Origin: Gemmatimonadota bacterium
GTDB taxonomy: Bacteria > Latescibacterota > UBA2968 > GCA-2709665
Direction of reading: 5' to 3'
Length of the DNA: 64,000 nucleotides
NCBI GenBank assembly: GCA_028873695.1
Contig: JAPPNU010000017.1
Span: 236,554-300,553 of the forward strand
Shown here: positions 8,567-17,595 of the stretch, piece after piece
Layout: every line of letters begins with the position of its first letter
Position numbering within the stretch: the first letter of the stretch is position 1
The notes under the pieces: model-generated
Database searches by the model: none
What the model was told of the DNA's origin: nothing
Seen by the model: the letters and a program-made list of their open reading frames with translations, nothing else
Program-made: the position numbers and the translations under genes

Positions 8567-9325
8567 ATGAATATCGTTCACCATCGCTTCAGTCATTCGC
8601 TTCTGGCACAACTGGCGCGATTTCGTGAGCGCCAGGAGCGTTTTCTGCGTCTCCTGAAGGACCATCCGACGGGTATTCGGGTTGCGGTTCGCTCCAAGAA
8701 TCCCGAGGCGGACCTCAAGCGCGACTACGGTACTCGCTTTCTGAAGTCGCTGGGTGGATCTTTTCTCTTCATGCTGGTCACCGTTCTCGTCTATCCCGAA
8801 CACATCCCCACCGTGGTGCTGAACGAATCCCGGATCGACGTCGTCCAGTGGGCGCAGATACCCGAAACATCCCAGGCCAAACGCCCGCCGCCGCCGCCGC
8901 GGCCGGCCGTGCCGATCGAGGTTGAAGGGGAGGAAATTCCCGAAGACATCACGATCGAGACGACCGAACTGAACCTCGACGCGCTCCCGCTGGATCTACG
9001 CCTCAGGGGTCCGATCGCCACGGGCCCACCTTCCGATGCGCCGATGGACGAGTTCGACATCGAATACAAGCCGCACCCTATCCGCATTGTAGCGCCCGAG
9101 TATCCCCGGCAGGCCCACAAACAGAAGTTGGAAGGCACGGTAAAGGTTCGTGTGCTCGTGGACAAGCGTGGGCTCGTGGAGAAGGTGGAGGTCGTCAGCG
9201 GACCCGAGATCTTTCGAAACAATGCCATCGCGGCCGCGCGCCAGTTCCGCTTCCGCCCCGGAAAGCACGAAGGCGAAAAACGCAAGGTCTGGATGGTTAT
9301 GCCTATCGGTTTTTCCCTCAAGTAA
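8567..9325 (+). CDS. TonB family energy-transducing protein
   Basis: A 252-residue protein. An N-terminal, basic segment of about 60 residues precedes one transmembrane helix (about 61-80), then a proline-rich spacer (KRPPPPPRPAVP, 106-117) and a C-terminal TonB domain (about 170-252) with PEYPRQAHKQKLEGTVKVRV and the helix before FRFRPGK. TonB domains contact outer-membrane receptors and transmit the energy gathered by ExbB/ExbD. The long cytosolic tail is unusual, since TonB normally begins almost at its membrane anchor. No ExbB/D or receptor gene adjoins it; the ExbB/D pair at 48-50 kb has its own TonB. Confidence 0.85.
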   Translation: MNIVHHRFSHSLLAQLARFRERQERFLRLLKDHPTGIRVAVRSKNPEADLKRDYGTRFLKSLGGSFLFMLVTVLVYPEHIPTVVLNESRIDVVQWAQIPETSQAKRPPPPPRPAVPIEVEGEEIPEDITIETTELNLDALPLDLRLRGPIATGPPSDAPMDEFDIEYKPHPIRIVAPEYPRQAHKQKLEGTVKVRVLVDKRGLVEKVEVVSGPEIFRNNAIAAARQFRFRPGKHEGEKRKVWMVMPIGFSLK

Positions 9326-9441
9326 ACCCCTTCCCTTTCCTCGGTTCGTAACGGCCCACGTGCACCGGCCCCGATATTCCGCACTTCGTTTGCAGAAAAC
9401 AACCGGATTGACGCACCTGAGTAAACACCCTCCGGAATTGC

Positions 9442-10143
9442 CTACGGACCGAGTCCGTGCCGCAAAACAAGCTCCTGAAGCAAAATGCCATATTGTTCCC
9501 GTAATCCGGGATCCAGCCTGAAAGCGGTCTGGAAGGCCTGCCGGGCATTTTCGTAGAAGCCCTGCGCCGTCAGGACCCGCCCCATCAGCACGTAATTCGG
9601 GGCGTATTCCGGCGCAAGTTCGGTGGACTTCGCGATCATGTTCATGGCTTCCTGAAGTTCGCGCCGCTGCAGATGAATCCATCCCAGACCCTGATACGCC
9701 TGAACCGTTTCGGCATCCACGTCTATCGCGCCCCGGTACGCTGCGAGGGAACGTTCCGCATCTCCCATCTTCCCGTGCAGGAAACCCAGGGCAACCATGA
9801 CCCCCGAGTCCGTGGAATCCAGCGCGGCAATCCTTTCGCAGACCGGAACGGCCGAGGCGTATGCCTCCTGCCGAAGGTAGGCGCTGGCCAGCATGCGCAG
9901 GGCGTCGACGTTTGCAGTGTCGTCCCGCGTGAGCGCCTCGAGTTTCGCTGCCGCCAGTGGATAGTCTCCCGCTTCCATGGCGGCCGCTGCAACGTGCAGT
10001 TCGGGCGCAAGCAGCGTAGCCACGGAATCCGCGGAAACGTACAGACTGTCTTCCAATGCAGGTACGGTCGGACTCGACTCCAGGGCTTCCGCATGTGACA
10101 GGAGCCCAAGAAGAATGAACGCAACCATTAGCGCCTGTTTCAA
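9442..10143 (-). CDS. TPR-repeat exported protein
   Basis: A 233-residue protein with a signal peptide (MKQALMVAFILLGLLSHAEA) and four or so tetratricopeptide repeats from about residue 55 to the end, visible as recurring A-x-AYRGAI, YQGLGWIHLQ and NYVLMGRVL helices. I place the start at TTG 10143 because aggggag lies about 5 nt upstream and the resulting signal peptide has a lysine-bearing n-region; ATG 10128 is the alternative. Such proteins are periplasmic or membrane-attached scaffolds. It is convergent with the TonB gene, so cotranscription is excluded. Confidence 0.8.
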   Translation of the reverse strand: MKQALMVAFILLGLLSHAEALESSPTVPALEDSLYVSADSVATLLAPELHVAAAAMEAGDYPLAAAKLEALTRDDTANVDALRMLASAYLRQEAYASAVPVCERIAALDSTDSGVMVALGFLHGKMGDAERSLAAYRGAIDVDAETVQAYQGLGWIHLQRRELQEAMNMIAKSTELAPEYAPNYVLMGRVLTAQGFYENARQAFQTAFRLDPGLREQYGILLQELVLRHGLGP

Positions 10144-10338
10144 GGGTGCTCCCCTTCCCTGTAAACTGCCCTGGAATCGCGCCGGCGCGGGCCCCGCGTG
10201 CAAAACGCTACTTTGGAATGAGGGGAAAGGCATCCTCACCTCCCCCTTTTTCTGTTTGACAGGCGAAAATCGAATTCGTATTTCATGCCTCAGATCCGCA
10301 ACTTCCGTTCCCGGCTTCATTCCAGCGAGGGTACCTCT

Positions 10339-11109
10339 ATGTTACTCGAAGGCAAGAAGGCACTCGTTACCGGCGCCAGACGCAGCATCGGCAGGGGAAT
10401 CGCCCAGTCCCTGGCGGAAGCCGGATGCGACGTGGGTATCAACGACGTCGAGCGCGATGCGGATGCGGAAACAACCCTGGATCTCGTTCGGGAAGCGGGC
10501 CGCGAGGCAGCCTATTTTGATGCCGATATCTCTAGTGCGGAGGCGGTGAGTCGGATGTTAGAGGCATTTATGGAACGCTTCGGCCGCGTTGATATACTGG
10601 TCAACAACCCCTACGCTTCCGAGAACCGGCCGTTTCTGGAAATCACCGAAGCCATCTGGGACCGCACGCTGGACGTGTGCCTGAAGGGTTATTTCCTGTG
10701 CAGCCAGGCTGCCGCCCGTAACATGGCGGAACGGGGCGAGGGCGGAAGCATTGTGAGCATTTCCTCGGTACACGCACAGGCCGTGTGGGCAAATGACACC
10801 TGTTACGGCACAGCCAAGGCGGGGATCCTGCGGCTTACCATGAGCATGGCCTGCGAACTCGCGCCACTCGGCATTCGCTGCAACGCGATCCTGCCCGGCT
10901 ACATGGACACCGATCACGTTTTCGGCCAGCCTCCCCCCGCGCCCGGCAGCGCGCCGGACCGAATCCACAGTTTCATTCCCACACATCGGTACGGCACCCC
11001 GGAGGATATCGGACGCGCCGTGGTCTTTCTCTGCAGCCCCCACGCGGCAAATGTCAACGGCGTCTCACTGCCGGTGGACGGGGGCCTCCTGCTTACCGGC
11101 GTCCCGTAG
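10339..11109 (+). CDS. SDR-family oxidoreductase
   Basis: A 256-residue classical short-chain dehydrogenase. The NAD(P) motif is TGARRSIG (11-18), NNPYA (89-93) replaces the common NNAG, and the catalytic set is Ser143 in VSISSV, Tyr156 and Lys160 in YGTAK. The C-terminus LPVDGG is typical. Start ATG 10339 has GAGG 8 nt upstream. The Arg-Arg in the glycine loop suggests NADP preference (inference). It stands alone on the plus strand between minus-strand genes, so no pathway can be named. Confidence 0.92.
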   Translation: MLLEGKKALVTGARRSIGRGIAQSLAEAGCDVGINDVERDADAETTLDLVREAGREAAYFDADISSAEAVSRMLEAFMERFGRVDILVNNPYASENRPFLEITEAIWDRTLDVCLKGYFLCSQAAARNMAERGEGGSIVSISSVHAQAVWANDTCYGTAKAGILRLTMSMACELAPLGIRCNAILPGYMDTDHVFGQPPPAPGSAPDRIHSFIPTHRYGTPEDIGRAVVFLCSPHAANVNGVSLPVDGGLLLTGVP

Positions 11110-11132
11110 TCAAGACGCTCCCATCTCGAATG

Positions 11133-11915
11133 CTACTGCCCGAACTGTTGAGCGAAGGCGATAAAGTCCCCAAAGTCGACGCTGTCGTTTCCGTTGAGGT
11201 CGAACTTCGCATCGTAGTCTGCGTCCCCGTCGCTCCGCCCGAAGTTCTGAGCAAACGCAATAAAGTCCGAAAAATCCACCCTCCCATTGCCATCGAAGTC
11301 AGCCGACGTTCCTGTCGGCGGCGGATCAGGGGGCGTCGGTGGCTCCTGGTCGTCTTCCACCCGCTCGAAACCAAGGATAGCCAGGGGCGCATCCAGCCCG
11401 AAATTCGCCATAATGGTCGCGTATTGAGGGGGCAAGGGAACGACCTGAATCAGAAACAGCGAATCGTCTCTCACGGTAAAACCAAGCGTATCGCTGACCG
11501 CCGTTTCACCCTCCTCTACCGTCGGCATCAGAATCAGACTGGTATCCCCGACACTGAATGCGCCCGCGTGCTTGAACGTGTCGACAAAAGTGCTGTCGAT
11601 AGTCTGATTACCCAGCAACGGAATCCTCAACGTTACCCGTACCGATGTGACGTAATCCGCCTCGTATGTGTCGGTATTTGCATCCAGTGTCAGTGTACCG
11701 GTTACTGTGCCGTCGATGGACTCATCTTCGACCAGTTGCAGCAAGGCGGGTGACGCCCAAACGGGCAATGCCGTCGAGTCCGCCATCCAGGCCCCGGCCG
11801 GATCGCCGCCTTCTCCCTCAGGCTTCGCGGAGCCCGGATCCATGAGTTGCGCGTGCCCGATCGCCGGCCACAACAACAGCAATCCAATAAGGTTCCATTT
11901 CACAAAGAAATGCAT
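11133..11915 (-). CDS. Exported protein with dockerin-like EF-hand tail
   Basis: A 260-residue secreted protein: signal peptide (about 1-22, ending GHAQ), a beta-rich middle domain without recognisable family, a Pro/Thr linker (PPTPPDPPPTG) and a C-terminal pair of calcium loops, DFDGNGRVDFSDF and DLNGNDSVDFGDF, each followed by an IAFAQ-x-FG helix. The pair resembles a type I dockerin. Such tails are common on exported proteins of Poribacteria/Latescibacterota-like genomes and need not imply a cellulosome. ATG 11915 has a strong ggggaggg upstream. Confidence 0.8.
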   Translation of the reverse strand: MHFFVKWNLIGLLLLWPAIGHAQLMDPGSAKPEGEGGDPAGAWMADSTALPVWASPALLQLVEDESIDGTVTGTLTLDANTDTYEADYVTSVRVTLRIPLLGNQTIDSTFVDTFKHAGAFSVGDTSLILMPTVEEGETAVSDTLGFTVRDDSLFLIQVVPLPPQYATIMANFGLDAPLAILGFERVEDDQEPPTPPDPPPTGTSADFDGNGRVDFSDFIAFAQNFGRSDGDADYDAKFDLNGNDSVDFGDFIAFAQQFGQ

Positions 11916-12088
11916 AGCCGCCCTCCCCTGGCTTGGCATTGAACAGTTGCAATGACCCGGTGATCCATTCGCGAAGTCACCCTCTGTGGTCGCGCCGTCA
12001 CCGAATTATCACAAAATAAGCAAATGGCCACCTCAAGTCAAGACGTCGCACCTGCGCCGGAACGCGTTCCGCAAGCGCCAGGATTCAG

Positions 12089-12123
12089 GAAAAGGTCCCT
12101 TCCCAACAAAGGGCCTTTTTTTC
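12089..12123. terminator. Bidirectional intrinsic terminator
   Basis: AAAGGTCCCTT and AAAGGGCCTTT form an 11-bp stem with one G-U-type mismatch around a short loop, with eight T residues on the plus side and four on the minus side. Read leftwards it terminates the lipoprotein gene that ends at 12189. Confidence 0.75.
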
Positions 12124-12188
12124 TGTCTGCATGCCAGTACGGTGTATTCAGGGCCGGTCGCGACGCCCGAAAACCGTATCGCAACGCT

Positions 12189-12956
12189 TCACCTGGCCTT
12201 GTCGAACGCCATCATGTCCACCGGATCGGGACTTTCGAAGACGGTGCGGGGCAGGTCATCGAAGACCGCTACGTCGGTATGCGCTCTTGTGCCGCGCCCC
12301 GCGGAAAGCATGATCCTTCCGTGCGGTTTCCAGCCGGTCCACGGGCCGACGAAACGCGGTTCCGGGTCGGAGGCGTTTCGGTAGAATGACCACTGTTCCA
12401 CCAGCATGCGTTCCTTGTCCACGTAGACGTCGTATTTGTTCTGCGGAGTCACGCCCACGGCGGTGAAGGTAAGCGTCAACACGTGCGCGTCACGACCGTT
12501 TTCCATCTTCGCCTCGCCCGCGTAGGTCAACGTCACCCCGGAATCCTTCAGCTTGTAGGGCATCACGAGCCAGTAGGAATCGTTGATCCAGGCCCGGTAC
12601 CCCCTTGTAAGGTATTTTACCAGTGAATCCGCCTCCGCGATTTCCACCCCCGCCGTCCACACGCGCCCCTTCCTGCTGTGAACGTTCATCAGCGTGACGC
12701 GATCGGCTTCTTCGAAGCGGACGTCGCCCGTCCAGCGGTCCCATACGTGCAGCCTCCGGCCGAAGAATCTCCAGGTGAAATATCGGGTACGGTCCCAGTT
12801 CTCCCGCCCGCCCATCTTCCTCATCACGGCGTCCGCAATCTCAATCGCCCGCGCATCCGAACCGGCCGAATCGAAGCCGTCCGCCGGCGGATTCTCGGGA
12901 ACGGGTGAACACGCGACCGTCAATAGCCCTATCAGCAACAGGTGCAATGGATTCAT
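12189..12956 (-). CDS. Lipoprotein of unknown function
   Basis: A 255-residue lipoprotein; the signal peptide ends in LTVAC with Cys16 as the modified residue. The rest begins with a helix (IEIADAVMRKMGG) and then alternates beta strands rich in Trp and Tyr (YFTWRFFGRRLHVWDRW), suggesting a LolA/LppX-like half-barrel that could bind lipid or another hydrophobic ligand. That fold is my guess from strand pattern and length only. ATG 12956 has ggag upstream. It ends at a good terminator and follows the AKR-like gene by 13 bp, so it is the last gene of that operon. Confidence 0.7.
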   Translation of the reverse strand: MNPLHLLLIGLLTVACSPVPENPPADGFDSAGSDARAIEIADAVMRKMGGRENWDRTRYFTWRFFGRRLHVWDRWTGDVRFEEADRVTLMNVHSRKGRVWTAGVEIAEADSLVKYLTRGYRAWINDSYWLVMPYKLKDSGVTLTYAGEAKMENGRDAHVLTLTFTAVGVTPQNKYDVYVDKERMLVEQWSFYRNASDPEPRFVGPWTGWKPHGRIMLSAGRGTRAHTDVAVFDDLPRTVFESPDPVDMMAFDKAR

Positions 12957-12969
12957 GTAAACTCCGTTC

Positions 12970-13800
12970 CTACGGCCAGCGCGTTTCAAATGCATCGCCG
13001 CCTTCTCCGTAGACCAGGTCGCCGTATGCTTTCCAGTCCGACATCTCATCGGGAGCCGGTTCGCGGGGTTCCGTCAACACCGTGACGTTCTGGCGCAACT
13101 GCTTTTCCGTTGCCGGCGCCGTCAATGCCAGAGCGACGGCCGTGTGCTGAAGCACGAACCGGTAGCAATCCGCAGCCGACGGAATCCGTCCCGGCCAGCC
13201 GGCATGCCCCTCTAGCAACGACCCCCAGCGGGTACAGGTGAACGCGACCACCGGAACGCCCGCGTCGATGGCGGCGGGAAGCACCTCTTCCTCCGACTTC
13301 CGGTGCGCCATATTGTACCGGTGCATAAGCACCTGGATCCGGCCGCTCCCGATAAGGGACAGCGAAAGCGGGCGGCTGTGCGCGGTTGCGCCAACGTAAC
13401 GGACCTTGCCTTCGTCCTTCCATTTCCGTATTTCGTCGATCGCACCGCCCTTCCCGAGTACATCGTCCAGATCGTCCGCAGGCGACACGTATTCGGCAAA
13501 AAACAGGTCGATCGCGTCCACGTCCAGTTTCCTGCGTACGGCATCCAGATCGTCTCGCATCCGAGAAAGATCACGGGACTCCGTCCCGGTGGCGACGAAT
13601 ACCTCGTCCCGATCGTGACGCAGCAGCCGGCGCACGCCGTCCACCATACCGTCAAAGTTCAGTCCATAAAAGAAAAAGAAATTCACCCCCGCCCCATGGG
13701 CGATGGATGCGAACCCGCTTTGCGAGTCGGGCGCGCCCGCAAGGCCCAGCGGCCGGACCTGTGCTCCAGCCAACGTCGTCATCTGATTGGAATCGTTCAC
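12970..13800 (-). CDS. Aldo/keto-reductase-like protein without catalytic tetrad
   Basis: A 276-residue AKR-fold protein. The usual GVNFFDTA..Y segment reads GVNFFFFYG (38-46), so the catalytic Asp is Phe43; the usual Lys after the next strand is Gly72 (VFVATGTES); the usual His is Glu103 (DLFFAEYVS). Secondary-structure landmarks such as KVRYVGATAHS and VLPAAIDAGVPVVAF are intact. It may be a scaffold, sensor or enzyme with other chemistry rather than a reductase. GTG 13800 gives the full N-terminus; ATG 13782 is possible. It lies 21 bp after a Gfo/Idh/MocA gene and 13 bp before a lipoprotein gene. Confidence 0.8.
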   Translation of the reverse strand: MNDSNQMTTLAGAQVRPLGLAGAPDSQSGFASIAHGAGVNFFFFYGLNFDGMVDGVRRLLRHDRDEVFVATGTESRDLSRMRDDLDAVRRKLDVDAIDLFFAEYVSPADDLDDVLGKGGAIDEIRKWKDEGKVRYVGATAHSRPLSLSLIGSGRIQVLMHRYNMAHRKSEEEVLPAAIDAGVPVVAFTCTRWGSLLEGHAGWPGRIPSAADCYRFVLQHTAVALALTAPATEKQLRQNVTVLTEPREPAPDEMSDWKAYGDLVYGEGGDAFETRWP

Positions 13801-13821
13801 GATTCGCCCGGTACAAAAGGC

Positions 13822-14895
13822 TCAAGAAGTGATTTCGATCCGGCGGCCGGTCTCGCTCGAAGCGTATGCCGCCTCGATTATCCTGGCGACCCGGAGCGCG
13901 TCTTCGCCGGTTGCCGGCGGCTCGCCGTCTCCGTTCACGGAATAGAGGAACCGCTCCAGAAACGCGAGTCCGAACGCGCCTCCGTAACAGTCCAGTTCGG
14001 GCAGCGCGTAATGAAACGAGCGCACGGGCGAGGACCGCCAGCCCACCGTCGTACTCTCGGCGTGCAATACCGGCGGTCTGTCGACAGGGTTCCAGTAAAC
14101 CCTTCCTTCAGTACCGCGAAAGCCCACGTACGTGTCGTACGTGGCGCCGGAATAACCGGGAATACTCATCGCAAGCTGATATCCGGCGTGAAGGCTGCCG
14201 ATGGCGCCCTTTCCGAATCTCAGCGCAAGTGACGCCACGTCTTCCACGTCAATGTCCTCGCCGCTCAGGGTATCGGCAATCGCGGACACCTCGACCACGT
14301 CGTCATCCAGGACGTAACGCAGCAGATCGATATAGTGACATCCCAGCCAGGAGAGAATCCCGCCGCCGGCTTGCCGGCAGTCGAACAGCCAGTGACCGGG
14401 ATTCCTGAACCTGACCTGCGACGTAATCATCCTGGCCTCACACCCGGTGACCCGCCCGATGACGCCGTCCGCCACCAGACGGCGCGCCTCCCGGGCAACC
14501 GGATGGTACCGGTTCTGGTACATCACCCCCAGCTTCACGCCCTCCCTAGACGCAGCGTCGACGATTCGCGACAGTTCTTCCGCGCAATTGGTAACCGGCT
14601 TCTCGCTGATCACGTGGACGCCCTTATCGATCAGCCTGAGGCAGAGCGCTCCGTTCAGGTGATTCCGGAAGTCCGCGACGCCCACCTGGAAGGATTCGCC
14701 GGCGAACATCTCATCCAGGTCGACGTAGCCGCCCTGAACCTTGTTTCCCATTCTCTCTCGAACATCCGCAACAACCCGGGCGTCATCGTCGAACAGCACG
14801 ATGCCCTTCACCAGATCGGACGCCTGCAATGTCTTCAGGTGGCCGAGAGAATGCGGGTGGGTCAATCCGAAGAGAGCCACTCGTATTCCGTCCAT
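13822..14895 (-). CDS. Gfo/Idh/MocA family oxidoreductase
   Basis: A 357-residue NAD(P)-dependent enzyme. The N-terminal Rossmann domain starts VALFGLTHPHS in place of the usual GCGxxG, but the family signature HVISEKPVT (EKP) is present near residue 98, and the C-terminal alpha/beta domain contains GGGILSWLGCHYIDLLRY with the likely catalytic His. These enzymes oxidise or epimerise sugars, inositols and related polyols. ATG 14895 is preceded by gagaggagag. It probably starts the three-gene operon that ends at 12189. Confidence 0.88.
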   Translation of the reverse strand: MDGIRVALFGLTHPHSLGHLKTLQASDLVKGIVLFDDDARVVADVRERMGNKVQGGYVDLDEMFAGESFQVGVADFRNHLNGALCLRLIDKGVHVISEKPVTNCAEELSRIVDAASREGVKLGVMYQNRYHPVAREARRLVADGVIGRVTGCEARMITSQVRFRNPGHWLFDCRQAGGGILSWLGCHYIDLLRYVLDDDVVEVSAIADTLSGEDIDVEDVASLALRFGKGAIGSLHAGYQLAMSIPGYSGATYDTYVGFRGTEGRVYWNPVDRPPVLHAESTTVGWRSSPVRSFHYALPELDCYGGAFGLAFLERFLYSVNGDGEPPATGEDALRVARIIEAAYASSETGRRIEITS

Positions 14896-15067
14896 ATCTC
14901 CGGTCTCTCCTCTCGCGCGTCAATCCACAACTGGCGCGGGATTATTCGGTAATCGTCGCGTTGAACGTCAAAACTCGCGCAACATGCTCCGCGCCAGAAG
15001 GTTTCGGTCTCCAGTTAAAGTCCGCTTCACGTCTGTGGTCCAACCGGCACGTTGTGCGGTCGATCAT

Positions 15068-16684
15068 CTACCGACGAGGCAGCGTTACACGGTCCAGTAT
15101 CCGCCGGAAATTCCCGCCCAGGACCTTCTTTTTCGTCTCCAGCGGCAACTCGGCCCACACCACCCAACCGAGTTGCTGCCGGGGGTCCCTCATCGGCGCA
15201 TCCGTGCCGAACAGCACGTGGTCCTCGTCCGTCGCCGCAACCAGATACTCCACCACGCGATTCGTGACCGGGGTGAGCGTAATCTCGGCGTAAACGTTCG
15301 GGTGATCCCCGATACACGCGGCCACTTCTTCCGCGAACGGATAACTCCCCCCGGCGTGCGCGATCAGCCAACTCACGTCAGGGAACCGATCCGCCAGCCG
15401 TCCAATGCCGGCCACCCCGCCCGTGTGACCGGCCACGTGCATCAACGCGTACAGATTGTACTCGTTTCCGAACTCCCACCAGGGTGTGAATCCGTCGTGT
15501 TCATAATTCAGGTTCATCCGGACGTAGGGTTTCATTCCCACGAATCCCTGGTCGATATACCTCATCCGTATCTCCGCATCGATCTCCGCCGGGGTCATAT
15601 GGGTCGGGTCGATAACCGCCACACCGATCACCCTTTCGCCGAATCTCTGCATGGCGCGCCTGACGATCTCGTTGCCGTCGTGCGCATCCACGCAAACGGG
15701 CGCGTTCCAGCTCATCATGGCCGTCCGGTCGATGCCGCAACGCGCGTTCAGGGCCAGCATGTGTTCGGCGTCCCCGTCGTACATGAGATAGTTCACACCC
15801 GCCGTCTGACCACCTTCGTGCAACACGTGGGAGTGCGCGTCGAGTACCGGTACGGACAACGGCTGCCCCGCCCTGGCGTCGGCCATGATTCCGTCGGCCT
15901 TGTTCGAAGGCGGCGCCGGCCGGACCGGACCCTGCGCCTTCAGCAGCCGTTTCAGATTCTCACCCGCAATCCGACGCCTGGACACTTCGGGGATCTGAGC
16001 GTAGTCCACGTAAAAACGCGCCGCGCCCGGTGACTTTTCGGTTCCCCCGGTTCCGTACAGCAGGCGTTCGTCTCCAAAGTCGGCCACGTACTTTTCAATG
16101 CCCCGGTTGATCTGGTAGGACGAGAATTCCAGGTGCAGGTTGTCGTGCCGCTGCATCAGGGCGTAGACGTGGCGCTGCTGGCTCCATACGTGGTCCGTCA
16201 ACAGTACCGGCAACCGCGGGTACCGGGACAGCAGGTCATGGAAAAACCCGAAAATATCGGGCATTCCCCACCCCACCTCCAGCAGCGTCAGAATGCGGTG
16301 GTGTTGCAGCACCTCGAACGTGGGACCGACAATTTCCGGATGCATGGAAAACCCGCCCGGCATCACGCGTACGGCGCGGACGTCCTCCGCCTCCATCGCC
16401 GCGATCAGCGCGTCGCCGTTTGCAAAAAAACCGGGGTCTCCCAGCGGAACGATACACCACGCCGGGAACAATCGCTCAGGCGCCTTTGCCCGTTCCGCCC
16501 GCAGGCGTCGATTGCCGTACACGGGATCGTAACTCCGGGCCACGCCGTGCGTGACCAGCGCGCCGGAAATCTCGGCCAGGTCCATGTCCTCCAGAAGATG
16601 CTCGGTAGACCATCGCACCCGCGGATGTTTCATGGGCCGCTGTCCGAGGGTCGCGTGACAATCAAAATAGAGCAGATTCGACAT
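15068..16684 (-). CDS. Tandem amidohydrolase-2 protein, first domain degenerate
   Basis: A 538-residue cytosolic protein made of two fused amidohydrolase-2 TIM barrels. Domain 1 (about 5-250) has FDCHAT where HxH is expected (His10, Thr12) and LLYGTGGTE where the final GTD aspartate is expected, so its metal site looks broken. Domain 2 (about 278-535) has DAHSH (His284, His286), His420, LIAHAGG (His443) and FGTDAP (Asp495), a complete site. The whole could be a hydrolase or decarboxylase with a regulatory or dimer-mimicking first half. ATG 16684 is fixed by AGGAGG upstream. It adjoins the creatininase gene (68 bp). Confidence 0.85.
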   Translation of the reverse strand: MSNLLYFDCHATLGQRPMKHPRVRWSTEHLLEDMDLAEISGALVTHGVARSYDPVYGNRRLRAERAKAPERLFPAWCIVPLGDPGFFANGDALIAAMEAEDVRAVRVMPGGFSMHPEIVGPTFEVLQHHRILTLLEVGWGMPDIFGFFHDLLSRYPRLPVLLTDHVWSQQRHVYALMQRHDNLHLEFSSYQINRGIEKYVADFGDERLLYGTGGTEKSPGAARFYVDYAQIPEVSRRRIAGENLKRLLKAQGPVRPAPPSNKADGIMADARAGQPLSVPVLDAHSHVLHEGGQTAGVNYLMYDGDAEHMLALNARCGIDRTAMMSWNAPVCVDAHDGNEIVRRAMQRFGERVIGVAVIDPTHMTPAEIDAEIRMRYIDQGFVGMKPYVRMNLNYEHDGFTPWWEFGNEYNLYALMHVAGHTGGVAGIGRLADRFPDVSWLIAHAGGSYPFAEEVAACIGDHPNVYAEITLTPVTNRVVEYLVAATDEDHVLFGTDAPMRDPRQQLGWVVWAELPLETKKKVLGGNFRRILDRVTLPRR

Positions 16685-16752
16685 ATCGTTCGCCTCCTGC
16701 CGGACGCCTTTGCGTCTCCCGGTGATCCTCGGCGGCACAGGAACGCCGGTAT

Positions 16753-17571
16753 CTACGGACAATGCGATCCGAACTCCCTGTACTGCCTGACCGGTTGTTC
16801 GTGGTACTCCCTGACCAGGCGTTCCAGGCGCTCCACGGCCAGGTTGAAGACTCTCTCGCCCTTCTCCCTGCTTGCCGCGCTCGAACTGCCCATCGTGCCG
16901 GTGACGTCGCGGGTATCCCTGCGGCGTTCCGAGAAGCCGCCGAAGTGCCGCAGGTCCTCGCTGAACGGATTAGGGAAGATATCGTCGTTCATCAGCGATT
17001 TCGCGATGAGATGCTCCCGCAGATACAGCATGACCGACGTCTCCCACTCCCCGCCGTGTCCCACGCTCCCGTTGTCCGCATTGCTCCACGCCAGCATCTC
17101 GTTTGCGACGGATTGCCACCAGCTGTAGGCCACCACGAACACGTTTTCTTCGGCGATGGTGTCCCGAACCACGTGGTTGGGCGCCACATTGCCCCCGTGC
17201 CCGTTCACCATTACGATTCGTTCGAAGCCATTGTCGTAAATGCTCCTGCACACGTCGCCGACCAGGTTCAGGTAGGTCTCGATCCGCAGGCTGATCGTGC
17301 CGGCAAACCCCTTGTTGTAGTGCGTAAATCCGGACCATATCGGCGGGGCAACGATTACGGGGAAGTCATCCACGCGCTGCGCCACCCGCACCGCCATATA
17401 GAACGGGCCCGCAATGTCGACGTCCATGGGGCAGTGCGGGCCGTGCTGTTCCACCGAACCGGTCGGTAGAATCACCACGGGATCGTGTTTCAGGGCCGCT
17501 TCGAACTCATGCCGCCACATCTCCTGCCAGAGGACCTTCTTGTTCGTACCGTCGTACGAGACCTTGTACAT
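16753..17571 (-). CDS. Creatininase family amidohydrolase
   Basis: A 272-residue creatininase-fold enzyme. The metal ligands are visible as PTGSVEQHGPHCPMDVD (Glu41, His43, Asp52), followed by VNGHGGN and GHGGEWETS. The family opens cyclic amides such as creatinine or hydrolyses formamides in riboflavin/F420-type and mycofactocin pathways. A strong GGGAGG sits before ATG 17571. Together with two amidohydrolase genes on either side it forms a hydrolytic set acting on C-N or lactone/lactam bonds; the substrate is not readable. Confidence 0.92.
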   Translation of the reverse strand: MYKVSYDGTNKKVLWQEMWRHEFEAALKHDPVVILPTGSVEQHGPHCPMDVDIAGPFYMAVRVAQRVDDFPVIVAPPIWSGFTHYNKGFAGTISLRIETYLNLVGDVCRSIYDNGFERIVMVNGHGGNVAPNHVVRDTIAEENVFVVAYSWWQSVANEMLAWSNADNGSVGHGGEWETSVMLYLREHLIAKSLMNDDIFPNPFSEDLRHFGGFSERRRDTRDVTGTMGSSSAASREKGERVFNLAVERLERLVREYHEQPVRQYREFGSHCP

Positions 17572-17595
17572 GGACGCCTCCCGTATGTCCGCCCG

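Noticed and set aside
11133..11915. Cellulosome component based on the dockerin-like tail
   Set aside because: The paired EF-hand tail is common on exported proteins outside cellulosomes, and no cohesin-like domain is seen in the window.
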